The notes under the pieces: model-generated
Databases searched by the model: none
What the model was told of the DNA's origin: nothing
The model's input: the letters and a program-made list of their open reading frames with translations, nothing else
Translations under genes and position numbers: made by a program
NCBI GenBank assembly: GCA_021234155.1
Contig: JAJEKV010000006.1
Coordinates: 5,369,727-5,433,726, forward strand
DNA: 64,000 nucleotides
DNA from: Isoetes taiwanensis
Taxonomy: Eukaryota; Streptophyta; Lycopodiopsida; Isoetales; Isoetaceae
Direction: 5' to 3'
In this document: one piece after another, positions 11,507-22,648 of the stretch
Numbering within the stretch: the stretch's first letter is position 1
How the letters are laid out: each line of letters begins with the position of its first letter

Positions 11507-14500
11507 ATGGATGTCAATGAGGTAATCTATCCACAACTCGGCATTTCAGACAGGAGAAAACGAAGAAGAACCAAGGAACAAGAAATGTTGAAGAAAAGAC
11601 GCCAGAGGAAAAGAAGAAGAGAAGAAAAATTGGAGCTTGCAGAATTGGCAGAAGGATCCGGTTCATCAAGAAGTGCAAGCAGTAAACGCCGTATTGTCCT
11701 TAATTTGCTAACGTCTTTCCATAAGCAGACCAAAAGAATGGAGGATAGCACGAAGAAAGAAATTTTACTTGAGTTTTTGAGGGATAAAACATTGGAAAAA
11801 TTCATAGGTGAAGAATTAAAGGATTTGGAAGCCAAGAGCATCGTTATAAGGAGGCTCTGGGACTCCATGCAGACTGTCAAACTCTCTACCAAAGAATGAT
11901 TTGCCTAGCGACCAAGAATAGCTGCCTTTGCAATAAACAGAACACCCGCGCGATTCTGAAACAAGTGACAAAATCAGCCAGTGAGATCTTGGAAAGGTAT
12001 TAGGTGTTCACCCAAGAAACCTGCAAAAGGCAAAGAAAAAAGAGGGAAGAGATCGATTACAATGGTGGGAAATGGGTTTCTTACAAGAGGGCTAAAAGAT
12101 TCGATGCAATTTCAGATGAACATATAGAAAAGATTCAAAAATTTTGGATTGAGAACACCAGAATGTCTCCTAACACAAAGGATGTTAGAACTAGAAGATT
12201 GGAGAGAAATGTAAGAGAAGAACATGTCGCCCACTATCCGGAGGAATCACGGTTAGTTTATTTCATTATTCATGTTTTCTTAGTTATGGTGCTTAGTGTG
12301 GTGGTGCATGTGGTGGTTATTGTGTTGTCAGATGATTGTGGTGTAATCTTGTATGCGACATGTGAATTGTGTGTAGTTGACTCTAGTCCGAAATGCAATA
12401 TTTAATGTTTGGAATATTATTAGAACATGACAAATTGAGTACTCCTTTACTTTGGGTGTGTGTACACAGTCTAAAAATATTTGAGATGATAACTAACTCG
12501 ATCCCTCGAGATACAAATTTTTGTTGAATAAAGACAATTTTTGTCGATTCAAGCACATTTCTCTGTTGGAAAGTATGATATATTAAAAAAGGATCTTACA
12601 AAATTTGGCTTTACAAAATTTGGCTTTCTATTGAAAGCTCATGCGAGAACTAAATTTACATGCATGATTTCCTAAACAACAGAAATGCCGGTATGACCGC
12701 TCGAGAACCGGTGCATCCAAAATTATTGTTTTTACGCACTAAAGCATCTAAGCTTCTGCGGTCATCCCGAATGAGGTTTGCCGCTGATTCCCGCATCCCC
12801 CGGTGGTAAATACGCATAGTTACGCCAAGAAGACCCGTTGTTGCGTTGTCGAGGCGGACAAGTGACAGAGAACAAATATACCAAATGCCCTTTGCAAAGA
12901 AGATGTAACATAAGCTCATGGACCTTGTCTAAGAGCTCTCTTCTCCCAATCTGACTCCAAGCATAGCCATTGAAGGCCCAAAGATCCAAATCACATTGTA
13001 TGCCTTTAGGTTGGATTCGAAATCAGCAAAGAAGGTGCCTTCAGAGATTGATCACGAGCCTTGTTTAACATGTGCCGAATGCCCTCCTCGCTCACCCTAC
13101 AATAGCCGTAGTGATCTCTGAACATCCCTCCTACCATGTTGCGGAATGAACTTGTTCGAATTGGGAATGAAACGCCAAAAAAATCAGGGCGTGAGGAACG
13201 AGGATTTAGGACCCAGATCCTTTTCTAATGATTAGAAGAGGAATGTAATTATTATCAGGGTGTACGAATTTCAGAAGTGTTTATGAGAGTAGGCTAGGCA
13301 GATTTTTTATGTCAGACGAAATAGGATAAAAGTGATGTGATGTGATGTGTGGTGTCGTGATGGTGTGGTGTGGTGTCATGATGGTGTGGTGTGGTATGGT
13401 GTGGTGTGGGTTGTGTTATGTCCATGGTGTCATGTGGGTGTGTGCATGTTAATGTATAATATGTTGTGGATTCAATTTTATTTATTCTCCCCCCTCACCC
13501 CACCACACCCCATCATCTATCCCACCACCATAGACTACCACCACATCTTTGCGACCACCACATTACCACCACATGCACACACACGCCACACCCCTCCACC
13601 ACCACCATCACACTTCACCACCAACACACTCAACACACCACACCCTCCACCACCACCACCACCACCACCACCACACTCCACCACACCACATCACACCACA
13701 ATCCACAACACCACACCACACCACCACCACAACACCCCCACCACACTCCACCACACACCACCACCACCACCACCACCACACCCCACCATCACACTCCACC
13801 ACACTCCACCACACCACATCATACCACCACACACCACCCACCACCGCGCCCCACCACCACTCCACCACACTCCACCACTACCACCCCCACCACCACACCC
13901 CACCACCACCACACTCCACCACCGCCACCCCCCACCACCACACTCCACCACCACCACCACCACCACTCCACACTCCACCATTTGGTGTATGGTGTGTGGT
14001 GAATGATGTGGTGTGTGGTGGGGTGTGGTGTGTGGTAATGTACATAGCACTAAGATGCTCGTTCTGATGAATATGATGAGTGTGGGGCATGGTATGGTGC
14101 ATGGTTTGGTGTGATATACACATCCTAACAGTTTAGTGTTCATTTCATGCAATGCTATTGTTCAAGAGGTTTCTGGACCAACATCTAGAAATTAAGATTC
14201 GTCTTCGATCTTTTGAGAAGCTAAAACCCTGGTTTGTTGTGAAATTGAAGGACTTCAATAATTGCTGTTGCAGTCAGCACGTGAGGATGCAAATGCTAGT
14301 GGATGGACTTAATGGGATGAGAACCAAACATCCGAAGAATTGCACTCGCACCTGCGATGTTTGTAGATCACATGAACTTGGTCAATGCAGGGCACACCAG
14401 CATAAAATTGCAAGTACAGGAAGCTTGTGGAGATCTATATTGTGTCCAAATAGTGAATTAGCTGAGTTTCACAAGAAGGCGTGCATCCTTGGAAATTGTG

Positions 14501-16019
14501 AGCTGTGTGAAATCAAGGAGTTTCAGACCTGTCCCATGGAAGGAAGTGGCAGTAAGAAAGTGAAATGGGAGTACATTGACTATGAAAAAGACAACGTCTC
14601 GAGTTCTGGTAGGAGACTGACTCATCAGTACAATGAGACGTAACCCAAGGAGCTTCGGATAAACCGAAAGAGCGTCTAAAAATCTTTCCACCGCATAATT
14701 TCGTGTATCAATGGCGAGGCAAAACAATTTAAGGAGCTTCGGAGAATCTCCCCACAGATGCATGTCTCTCGGTAGTGGATTTTGCGAGAGAACTATACAT
14801 TCAAGAAACAAGAGGAGGTGCGGTCGATCTTACTGGGTCAATAACCGATTACCATTTTGGTTCAAATAATATATCGATTTTACTCGATTGGCGGATGAGA
14901 TTATCAAGGAAACACATTACTATGTATCGATGATAGGGAACACGATACTTTGTTAGGTGCAACAACTTGCTTCATGAAGCACCACAAATATCCGGAGCGT
15001 AAAGGAAGGGTGCCAAAGAGACATTATGTGTTTTCGGATGGTGCAAAGATCTCAATTCAAGGCTTCTAGACCATTTTACTTTGTGGCTAGGTACACAAAA
15101 CGACAATCGATGTCTATATGATGTGGAATTTTTTGGTTCTAACCACGGAAAGGTGAACACGATGGCAAAGCCGCCGAGTTGAAGAAATGGTTAAGACAAC
15201 TGCAATTAAAATACAGCAGCATAAAATTGGGTAATGCTCATGAAGTGGTAGAAGTTGTTGAAGAGATGTTTACTGTGGAACATCCGAGTGGATGAACACA
15301 TCCGAAACCAAGAAGAGGAAGAATATAAAAAGGTTCTTTTGAGAAGTCAAGGTGGAGGATATAGATAGAAAGAAAGCATGGGGTGCGATGACGGATTTTG
15401 GACACTAGGCGGATCCATTGTGTACATGCATTCAATCCTGAATCTCCATTGCGGCTTGCACGAGGGAACTTTCATGCTTATGCGACTCTTGGATGGCATG
15501 TGGGGCAGTTGTGTGAACAAGCACTATGTTGATGATTGGAAACTTCAAGTTATTGTACCATCCTCCAATGTGCATCTTTGACATTGAGGACCGTAAATCC
15601 AATCCGGGTCCTTGTTCTCCTCCAATCCCACGATGTTAGCGGAGGCACTTAGAGTTGGTGATAATTTTGCTGTCGTTGCTCCGAAAGGGAATGATGAGGG
15701 TTCTGAATTTTGGATTCTGATGTGCACAAAACCAAAATGGATAGTGGAGAAAGACTTCCAACTCAATGGAACATGGTATCTCGCCGATGATCATAGAAGG
15801 TATGTATTACAAGAATGGCGCAAGATCAACCGTCAGCTATGATCTTTGCAAAGAAAGACGCATTTAGGCATAGTATTCACAACACGATCCGCAGCAATCG
15901 GACTTCACATGCCACCAACTAAACGTCAAAACAGGACTGTATATAGGCTGGATCCTTTAGATGAGGAGAACATTTTACAGAATTTACCCGAAGTTCTTTC
16001 TGATGATGATGAAATGTAA
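11507..16019 (+). pseudogene. Cys-rich DDE-type transposase of the 10-kb element (disabled)
   Basis: The likely start ATG at 11507 opens a basic coiled region (RRKRRRTKEQEMLKKRRQ). A second block (12027-12251) reads WVSYKRAKRF...KIQKFWIENTRMSPNTKDV and ends at a GT donor at 12252. The intron to about 14160 holds the first CCACCA array. The third block has FEKLKPWFVVKLKDFNNCCC, MQMLVDGLNGMRTKHP, CTRTCDVC and CPNSELAEFHKKACILGNC, a dense Cys/His pattern. A badly broken region follows (14643-15380) that still shows FKASRPFYFVARY near 15057-15100. A C-terminal part (15630-16019) has NDEGSEFWILMCTKPK and HMPPTKRQNRTVYRLDPLD, ending at TAA 16017-16019. This block order recurs in large plant protein families I associate with transposons. 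Several stops and shifts make it non-functional here. Confidence 0.65.
13326..14110 (+). repeat. CCACCA/GGTGGT minisatellite in the transposase intron, with strand switches
   Basis: The plus strand is GTGGTG-rich (13326-13450), switches to almost pure CCACCA/CACCAC (13490-13980), then back to GTGGTG (13985-14110). The flanks can fold back on the centre, so a long hairpin is possible. Open frames here (His/Thr/Pro or Trp/Val/Gly runs on both strands) are repeat artefacts. The array lies in the probable intron between the 12251 donor and the exon starting near 14160. Confidence 0.85.
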
Positions 16020-16238
16020 AACCATTCTGTAGTTTTCAGAACTCATGTAAAGTTTTGTGCTTCACCAGAAAAATGAGTTTGTCTTGATTTCTTTTTTGAA
16101 GATTTGAATTCTTCCTGAAACACTTGATTCCTTTGTTTGTGAGATGAATTGAATATGAATTTTCATTGAAATGAATCGAGGTTACAATAACAATTATGTA
16201 CATAAGAAAGATATACAGTGATTTAAGTACGAGGTGAC

Positions 16239-17150
16239 TCATGCATCTACATACTTCCCAATACATATGTTCCTCTCAGTTCCAGCTTTTGTTGCTTCTA
16301 ATCTTAAAACTTCAAGCATGAACACTCTAACATCAACTAGATCCTGGTCTGAAATGTCCACAACCTGCAGTTAACCACACTTTGTCAATAACATAGTTTG
16401 GTTTGTCTGCTGCATTTAAGTTGACTTACTAGATCAGGCAACATTATATTCACTCCTTTCCAGTACTCCCTCACAAATTTGTGCATAAACGAACATACGG
16501 CATGGCCACATGAATGACCATCGGTTTGAAGAGGCGTTCTGGAAATTTTCACAACATCTGAGGTTGTAAAGCTGAAATTATTGTGTCCAAGCAATTCCGT
16601 GAACCCGTGCACTCAAAGTTTGTTGTCATTGTGCCACAACAAAGAAAATGCAATGAGCAAGCACTAACCTCTCAATATGTTCCGCTACGCCATGCAAGCC
16701 CGAGCTATCAAAGTGATATATCCCCGGTTTATATCTCTCATGCGAGACACGCTGTAACTTACAATCGAAAAATAGGTCCAATGATGTCCATCACAAGCGA
16801 GCAAAAAACATGTCTTGGCACTTATCCGATTCACATGTTTCCTTATTGTTTTGTAACTATTTGTGTCCTTGGACAATGTCGAGTGAAAAAGAGGGTCAAA
16901 GAAATGAAAGGGATGGCTCATTCCTTGGAGAATCAAGCGAGATTCCATGTATCTACAAACATATGCATATCATCCGCACAATCCTCGATGATCACAAATC
17001 GATGAAAGTATCACCTTGAGAAGAGGAGGATCAATTGATCATTGAACCACTCGCGTGTATCGGCTTCCAAAATTTTGATGTCGGTGGAGCTAATCACGGC
17101 GAGTTTGGTTCCACTCGGACCACTTCCGGATGTGTATTTGGCTTTAGATA
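16239..17150 (-). pseudogene. Ulp1/SENP-like (C48) cysteine protease remnant
   Basis: Minus-strand exon 16612-16430 ends TPLQTDGHSCGHAVCSFMHKF...LPDL at a GTAAGT donor. QTDGHSCGHAVC is the Q-x-D-G-x-x-C-G active-site block of Ulp1-type proteases (Gln oxyanion residue, catalytic Cys). A final exon (16373-16239) after a CTGCAG acceptor reads VVDISDQDLVDVRVFMLEVL and ends at TGA. Upstream, 16830-16690 has LLACDGHHWTYFSI, consistent with the catalytic His-Trp block, but stops and frame changes between 16640 and 17100 break the domain. Such proteases are frequent passengers in plant DNA transposons, where they may process SUMO conjugates. Here it lies downstream of the FCP1-like pseudogene on the same strand and may once have been part of one transcript. 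Confidence 0.7.
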
Positions 17151-17331
17151 GTCGGGGATGCACGAAGCTCTATCATCTCTAGTTCAAACACACACGAGAA
17201 CATTTGCTCATAATCCATTCAAATATTTTAAATTGAAAAAGTACAACACATATCATAGAAATTTTTTTACTTATATTGACTTTCAAAGAGTTTTTACAAG
17301 ATTCATTTATGAAAATACTTGTCGAGCATTT

Positions 17332-18266
17332 TCATGCGGTTTCCGACTCTTGAGAATCCCACATGTTCCACATTTGATGTTCCTTCACATAAGCCGCACA
17401 CTTTCTACAGCCGAAGTCCCTCCACCATGGTTTGAGTTGCTCAAAAGGAAATTGGAATCCAACCCGTCGGGAAAAACTATTTGGACATATCATTGTGTTC
17501 TACTGGTTGGCGAACCCTTATATCTCACATCATCTATCAACAATGTGTTTGTCACCCGGTATCTCCAAAATTTCTGGTACACTTTGGACAGATCCTTAAG
17601 GAAAATTGGCTTATTAACCACTTTTAATTTTGTGTTGGTGTGCGTCATCCCGATTCCAAATAAAAAGAAATCTGCCCTTATATTCCTGCAGCAACTTTCT
17701 CATCAACAAGTCAACATTACTCTTAACCATGCTGGACCACAATGCAATCTCAAATTTTGAAAAACACCATTCTAAAAGTCCTGTAATCCAGGCCTGGAAA
17801 CTGCTAACTTTTGATGGTTCAATTTCTGGATGGTCACTTCTGGCTCGGCCGATGCAGGGATCCTCTCTTTCAAGTCATAAAACTTGCCTAAAACCCCATT
17901 AAAATCCAGAACAAGAAGAATTTCAGTTAACCTCTTGGTTTTTCTTGGTTGAGGTTGTATTGGACTCGTTGGGCAGTCTGCATCTTGTCCAGGATCCGGG
18001 GTTTCTTTGTCAACTTCATGACCTGCATCCGCATTTGGCTCATGTTCAACACCAAAACTTTTTTCTGGTGAAGGACCCCGTACAGAATGAATCTCAAGGG
18101 AATTAATTTCCCCCCCTAAAACAGATGCACTAGGAATCTCTTCGTGATGGCTTCCAGTTGCAGTAGCATTTATCTCTGCAACATAATTGAAATGAGGAAG
18201 ACCACAGAAAAATACAAAAAAATAAATCATGTATGTGGCATCGGTACTTACTTGATACGACTGCAT
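17332..18266 (-). pseudogene. FCP1/NIF-type HAD phosphatase-like pseudogene
   Basis: Read 18266 to 17332. An acidic, Ser/Pro-rich N-terminal part leads to RKTKRLTEILLVLDFNGVLG, where LDFNGVL fits HAD motif I (DxDGTL-like, with D-x-N). Then come PGLQDF, a one-base shift in a T run, and FSKFEIALWSSMVKSNVD. GRFLFIWNRDDAHQHK, VVNKPIFLKDLSKVY and NTLLIDDVRYKG follow in adjacent frames; LIDDVRYK fits HAD motif IV (LIDDSPYK in FCP1 proteins). The C-terminal part (GWIPISFEQLKPWW) continues to TGA 17332-17334 if a second shift is allowed. FCP1-like domains dephosphorylate serine on RNA polymerase II tails or other nuclear proteins. This copy is broken and carried in the 10-kb transposon. Confidence 0.7.
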
Positions 18267-18664
18267 TCAGTTGACTATCCAAATTTCGTTTTGGAGTCTC
18301 CACGCCCGTCGTAAATGGGATTGACTTAGGAGTATCAAATGGGGTGAATTCTAGGTACAACCGGAGGTATTTTGCGTCTCATAACCGATCGAGGCGTGAT
18401 AACTGTTGGATATCCTTGGTCTCGGTTTTCGCAATTCTGCAAACACTAAGTCGATGAGATCCGTGACAACATCGATGAACATTAGTTAAGGCACTTACTT
18501 GTGTCTATTGGTTCTTGTGGTACCACTCAACACCAAAAGTCAAAAGCCATGTCTCGGTCATAATGTGGGCACAACCGGGCCTGCAAAGGGTTCTAGAGTG
18601 TCCGCAAAACAAATTCAAAATCAATAGAGTCTTTAGACGAGGGTTAGAGATGATAATATTTACC

Positions 18665-18880
18665 TCAAATGGTGTGATAGACATGGAATGTGATAATCTT
18701 GGTGGATCGCATTCTCGCTATCACAACCGGCAACATTTTACCCTCCCATTTCGCATAAACGTCCACAAAATGGACAACCTTCATCACCCTCTTCTTCCTG
18801 CCTCGGGGAAGCATTGGAAGTGCAGGATCTAAAGGAGTGTCATGACCACTACGCTCGAAAAAAATCTCAAATCTTTGCAT
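18665..18880 (-). pseudogene. Possible exon upstream of the FCP1-like gene
   Basis: A 71-codon minus-strand frame with a basic motif (LPRGRKKRVMKVVHFVDVY) and evenly mixed composition, unlike the neighbouring repeats. It is on the same strand as the FCP1-like and Ulp1-like remnants and could be a 5' exon of either. I recognise no domain. Plausible splice sites were not resolved. Confidence 0.25.
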
Positions 18881-19281
18881 TCGAGGTAGCGACTCCAGCG
18901 ATAAGTCTTCACATGCCTTTAGCTCAATTTCAGTTTACGCTAATTCCTTATTTAATTGTTTCATTCGGGCAACACTTTGTACCATTTAGCTCTTCATCCT
19001 TTAGTTAAACACAACCCCAACACACCCTCCTTTCTTTGATTTTTGTCATGATTGATTGTCATCCGTGCAAATCAGCTCTAATTTCTGATGCTTTATGCTC
19101 CGTCAACTCAATCCTTCTTTTGATATCATTTTTCCTATCCTCGTTTGCTTGCAATCATTGCTTGCATCTATCAAACCTAGCTGATGTTGCAGCCAACCAT
19201 TCCTTCACAAGTCTGCCATAGTCTGCAAAACAAAACACTACGTATATGTCAATAGTAAGCCACGTACTGATGGAAAACCAC

Positions 19282-20190
19282 AATCACACACCACACAACA
19301 CAAGGTAGTCTCTACACACCACCACATACCATACACCACACAACATACAAGAGCCATTAAGACACACCACACAAAGACGCCAGTGGTGGTGGTGGTGGTG
19401 TGTGTGTGGTGGTGGTGGGGTGGTGGTGGTGTGTGTGGTGGTGGTGGTGGTGGTGTGTGTGGTGGTGGTGAGGTGTGGTGGTGGTGGTGGTGGGGTGTGT
19501 GGTGGTGGTGGAGTGTGGTGTGGGACATGGTGGAGTGTGGTGTTGGGGTGTGGTGGTGGGGTGTGGTGGTGGGTTGTGGTGTGGTGGTGGTGGAGTGTGG
19601 TTGTGGTGGGAGTGTGGTGGTGGTGGATTGTGGTGTGGGATATGGTGGAGTCCGGTGGTGTGGTGTGGTGGTGGTGGAGTGTGGTGGTGGTGGAGGAGTG
19701 TGGTGGTGGTGGTGGAGTGTGGCACAACATGGCCACAAGACACACACACACAAAGACACTGTGGTGGTGGTGGTGGTGGTGGTGGTGGTGTGTGTGTGGT
19801 GGTGGTGAGGTGTGGTGGTGGTGGTGGTGGGGTGTGTGGTGGTGGTGGAGGTGGTGTGGGACATGGTGGAATGTGTGGTGATGGGGTGTGGTGGTGGGGT
19901 GTGGTGGTGGTGGAGTGTGGGGTGTGGTGGTGGGGTGGTGGGTTGTGGTGGAGTGTGGCGGTGGTGGATTGTGGTGTGGGACATGGTGGAGTCCGGTGGT
20001 GTGGTGTGGTGGTGGTGGTGGTGGTGGTGGTGGTGGTGGTGGAGGAGTGTGGTGATGGTGGTGGTGTGTGTGGGTGGTGGTGGTGGAGTGTGGTGGTGGT
20101 GGTGTGGTGTGGGAGTGTGGTGGTGGGAGATGGTAGAGTGTAGTGGTGGGAGATGGTGGGGTGTGGTGTGGGACATGGTGGATGCCAACA
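19282..20190 (-). repeat. Second GGTGGT/CCACCA minisatellite of the 10-kb element
   Basis: The plus strand is CCACAC-rich at 19282-19375, then GGTGGT/GTGTGG-rich from 19383 to about 20190. The minus strand therefore reads CCACCA, which is the sense strand of the minus-strand genes on either side. The module 'cacacacacaaagacac' interrupts the array near 19740. The long frames of 140-320 codons on both strands here are low-complexity artefacts. Confidence 0.85.
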
Positions 20191-20439
20191 ACTCACAACC
20201 ACCACACATACCTCATCTATCATTCTGGCATCCATTGCACGAAATGCCCCACAGATGGCATCATAGAGACACAACATGACAATACAGCCAACATGATGCA
20301 AAATGGTAGTAGACATATCTGATTCTTGAAGTGGATTTGATGTTACCTTTTCTGTGTTGATAGAAACAATCTAGATCAAGCTTGAGATTTTTTTCTGTTG
20401 TAACACAACTAATAATTGAACATACCTGGAATGGCATGT

Positions 20440-20988
20440 TTTGGTCTCGCAACATTGCTCGCTTTTGCTTTGATTGTGAGTTTGGATTGAATGTGTGGTC
20501 TAGAGGAACCTGATTTGGTTTTTTCCCTATCATCTTCATCATCCCTGTCACTTTTACTATTTTCCTCCTCGTCAGGTTGGATTTGCCTATGCTTTCTCGT
20601 GGGTCTAGAAGAACTGGCCTCTGCTTTCTCATCGAGAGTTTTATAATAATCCGAGAAGCTCTTCCACCAACAGCCTCCCCTTTATATGCGGATAATAAGC
20701 CACCGCCCGTGTTCCAGAGCCATTCCACCCCATGTATGTGGCTTCCTCGTAATTCTTTTGTAAATTTGCATGAACTCTTTGTATTGTTCATTGCTCGATT
20801 CTTCAACCCGCATAAAGAAAACATATGCCTTAATTTTTCAGTTTGAACAAAACATTTGGGGAAAATACCAGAGCCGATTTATTTGGAACTCACACCCCCA
20901 AAGCTTCTTCAGATCTTCGTGGGGCACAATCTCTTGTTTGAGGAGAGATTTTCATCGTGTAATCAGTGGCGTTCAATTCTGACTCCAT
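20440..20988 (-). pseudogene. 5' exons of an unassigned minus-strand gene in the 10-kb element
   Basis: ATG at 20988 opens MESELNATDYTMKISPQTRD, reaching a GTGAGT-type donor about 93 bases later (GGG|GTGAGT near 20893). The next open block (20824-20440) has KELRGSHIHGVEWLWNTGGG and a basic/acidic tail. Its end contains a poly-basic, NLS-like stretch. These could be the 5' exons of the FCP1-like or Ulp1-like gene, with the second CCACCA array lying in an intron. No domain is recognised and the reading frame shifts near 20680. Confidence 0.35.
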
Positions 20989-21146
20989 TAGGGTTCAATC
21001 GGCAAGAAGCGACAAAAAAACAGAAGAAGGGGTGATTATTTCTTAATTCAAAAAGGTGGACAATGACGTGGCATAAAATTCAAAATAACCGACGCTCATT
21101 AATTCGCACTCCCGCAATCTCCGCTTCGGTATGCACCACCCGATTC

Positions 21147-21217
21147 TACCACAAAGGTGGTGCCAAAATGTGGCGTCAAAATGCACGTTTTTGATACATC
21201 ACAGTGTGCTTTTACCC
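21147..21217 (-). repeat. Right terminal inverted repeat region
   Basis: Ends CACAGTGTGCTTTTACCC and is followed by GGCA, the target duplication also seen at 11231-11234. The inner edge TACCACAAAGGTGGTG mirrors the left end. CAAAATGTGGC occurs in the same orientation in both termini. Confidence 0.8.
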
Positions 21218-21221
21218 GGCA

Positions 21222-22648
21222 TTCGGATGTCCTCCACAAGGGCCAACAGGAACTGCAGTGACATCCGCTTGGAAGGTATGTTTTTCGTTTTTTTGTTCAG
21301 GAAAATCGCCGTCGCGATCCTAACCAGCACTTCTGTACAGGATTTTGTCGAGGTGGCTACCACAACCTTGAAGGTTAAGGAACTTAAGGATGAGAAGCAA
21401 TTCCTATTTATGCAAGAAGAATCATGGTCTAAGCTCGTAGATGTTGTCAACAAATGGGCAACTCGAAAGCTAACTGATGATCAAGAGGAATCACCAGAGA
21501 AACCTTCAAAGGAGTTTTTCAACAAGACATTCCTAAGAAACCTACGAGGAATGAACAATGCTGAGGTAAGCCAATTGATGGACGAAATCTTACAGGGCAA
21601 AGTTTTCTTGAAAGTGCAGCAAGGATATGCAGGACGTTTTAAGAGGTGGCTTCATGTTTTCCAGAGCTGTCTGAACAACGACTCCTGGATATAGCAGACA
21701 CAGATTTCGAATATATTAAAGCAAACTATAATAAAGAAGCAGTTCAAGGTAATCTTCCAACAGTTTTTTTTGGAAGCTATTATTGCTATAATGAAGCCAT
21801 AAGAAGCCAAGAAAATGAAAGAGAAGAAAAACACCGTGCAGCATGTCACAAAAACTGGCATCCTTGTGTCTGCACCGGTGTCAGAAAATGCCACATTGAT
21901 TTTCGTTGACATGCGTAGTTTTACGATGCTGTGGGATGTAAAAAAATATACAGATTTTTTTAGCAGAGTTGCAGGCATGACACAAGCGAAAGTGTACCAT
22001 ATAGTCATGTTCCTCAGATCAGCGCATTTGCCAAACTGTTTGTACAGTCAGAGCCAGATACAAGGTAGCTCCCATGTTTCCCTTGGGGCTTATGAAGAAC
22101 AAGGATGGGAGAGCAAAAAAAATATCAAAGAATTCCAGTATTATGTCAGCCACGTGACAATAAACAGAAGTGACGTTCGTGTGCTGCCTGTTAAGCCCAA
22201 CTTGGAGCTACGACTGACTCAAGTAACTAAAGCATCGAAAAGCACTCCTCTTCCAAAATATCCGATTACTGGTGACGAGGAGGTAGACATGAAAACAAAA
22301 AGAAAATATTTGGAATTATTTACAGGTAAACCCAAGTTCTCATGGGCAGCTATGGAAGGCAACTTCATCCTTAAGAGCCAAGCAAAAACTTCTTATATTT
22401 ATTACATAGTGAAGGAGCTGGTTCCATTAGAAGGTAGCGTTCTGGATTTCTTCTCAGGCGGAACTGCGTCAAGGGTAGCTTTGATGCAAGGAAAACGGAG
22501 TATTGCTTTTGAGTATGACGACAAGTTTTGCACCTTTTTTTCACCTTTTTTTGGGTACACTATGTGTTATCCTTTTTTGTTTAATTGTTTTGTCAACATT
22601 GAATTGCATGAACAAAGTAGTCTGGAAGATCGGGCGGCGATTCTATAG
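21222..22648 (+). pseudogene. 3' part of ParB/methyltransferase-like gene: DNA N4/N6-methylase-like
   Basis: Continues the frame interrupted at 11234: FGCPPQGPTGTAVTSAWK to a GT donor at 21276, intron with palindrome 21305-21318, acceptor at 21340, then DFVEVATTTLKVKELKDE. A frame change near 21650 leads to LSEQRLLDIADTDFEYIKANY and a second probable intron at about 21745. The last block has ENATLIFVD and WDVKKYTDFFSRVAG, and ends with EGSVLDFFSGGTASRVALMQ and KRSIAFEYDDKFC. VLDFFSGGTA...IAFEYD matches the SAM-binding motif of beta-class N4-cytosine/N6-adenine DNA methylases (VLDxFxGSGT...GxExD). Its place near the C-terminus fits that class. The catalytic D/N-PP-Y/W motif, expected after the LIFVD strand, reads DMRSF, so activity is doubtful or the motif was lost. 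The gene ends near 22648-22688. Confidence 0.6.
21305..21318. repeat. GATCGC-type palindrome in intron
   Basis: ATCGC-CGTC-GCGAT followed by CCTAACCAGCAC, in the intron at 21276-21340 of the ParB/methyltransferase-like gene. Same family as the seven copies at 8308-9652. Confidence 0.6.

Larger units (their letters stand above)
11235..21217. mobile_element. 9,983-bp TIR transposon inserted in the ParB/methyltransferase gene
   Basis: Ends: GGGTAAAAGCACGCTGTGGTG on the left and the inverse of GGGTAAAAGCACACTGTGATG on the right (two differences in 21). GGCA lies directly outside both ends (11231-11234 and 21218-21221), a 4-bp target duplication. Removing the element and one GGCA joins the host gene in frame (NQHKA + FGCPPQGP), which independently supports the boundaries. 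Contents: a plus-strand Cys-rich/DDE-type transposase pseudogene (11507-16019), minus-strand Ulp1-like and FCP1-like pseudogenes (16239-18266), unassigned minus-strand exons (18.4-21.0 kb) and two large CCACCA arrays. None of the nine GATCGC palindromes lies inside. I do not assign a superfamily. Confidence 0.85.

Noticed and set aside
13347-14152. Long open frames on both strands (His/Thr/Pro-rich and Trp/Val/Gly-rich)
   Set aside because: They are translations of a CCACCA/GTGGTG simple repeat open in nearly every frame; no real protein is supported.
17158-17760. Plus-strand ORF of 200 codons
   Set aside because: Antisense to the FCP1-like pseudogene, whose HAD motifs are recognisable on the minus strand.
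19238-20316. Open frames of 140-323 codons on both strands
   Set aside because: Same low-complexity artefact in the second CCACCA array.
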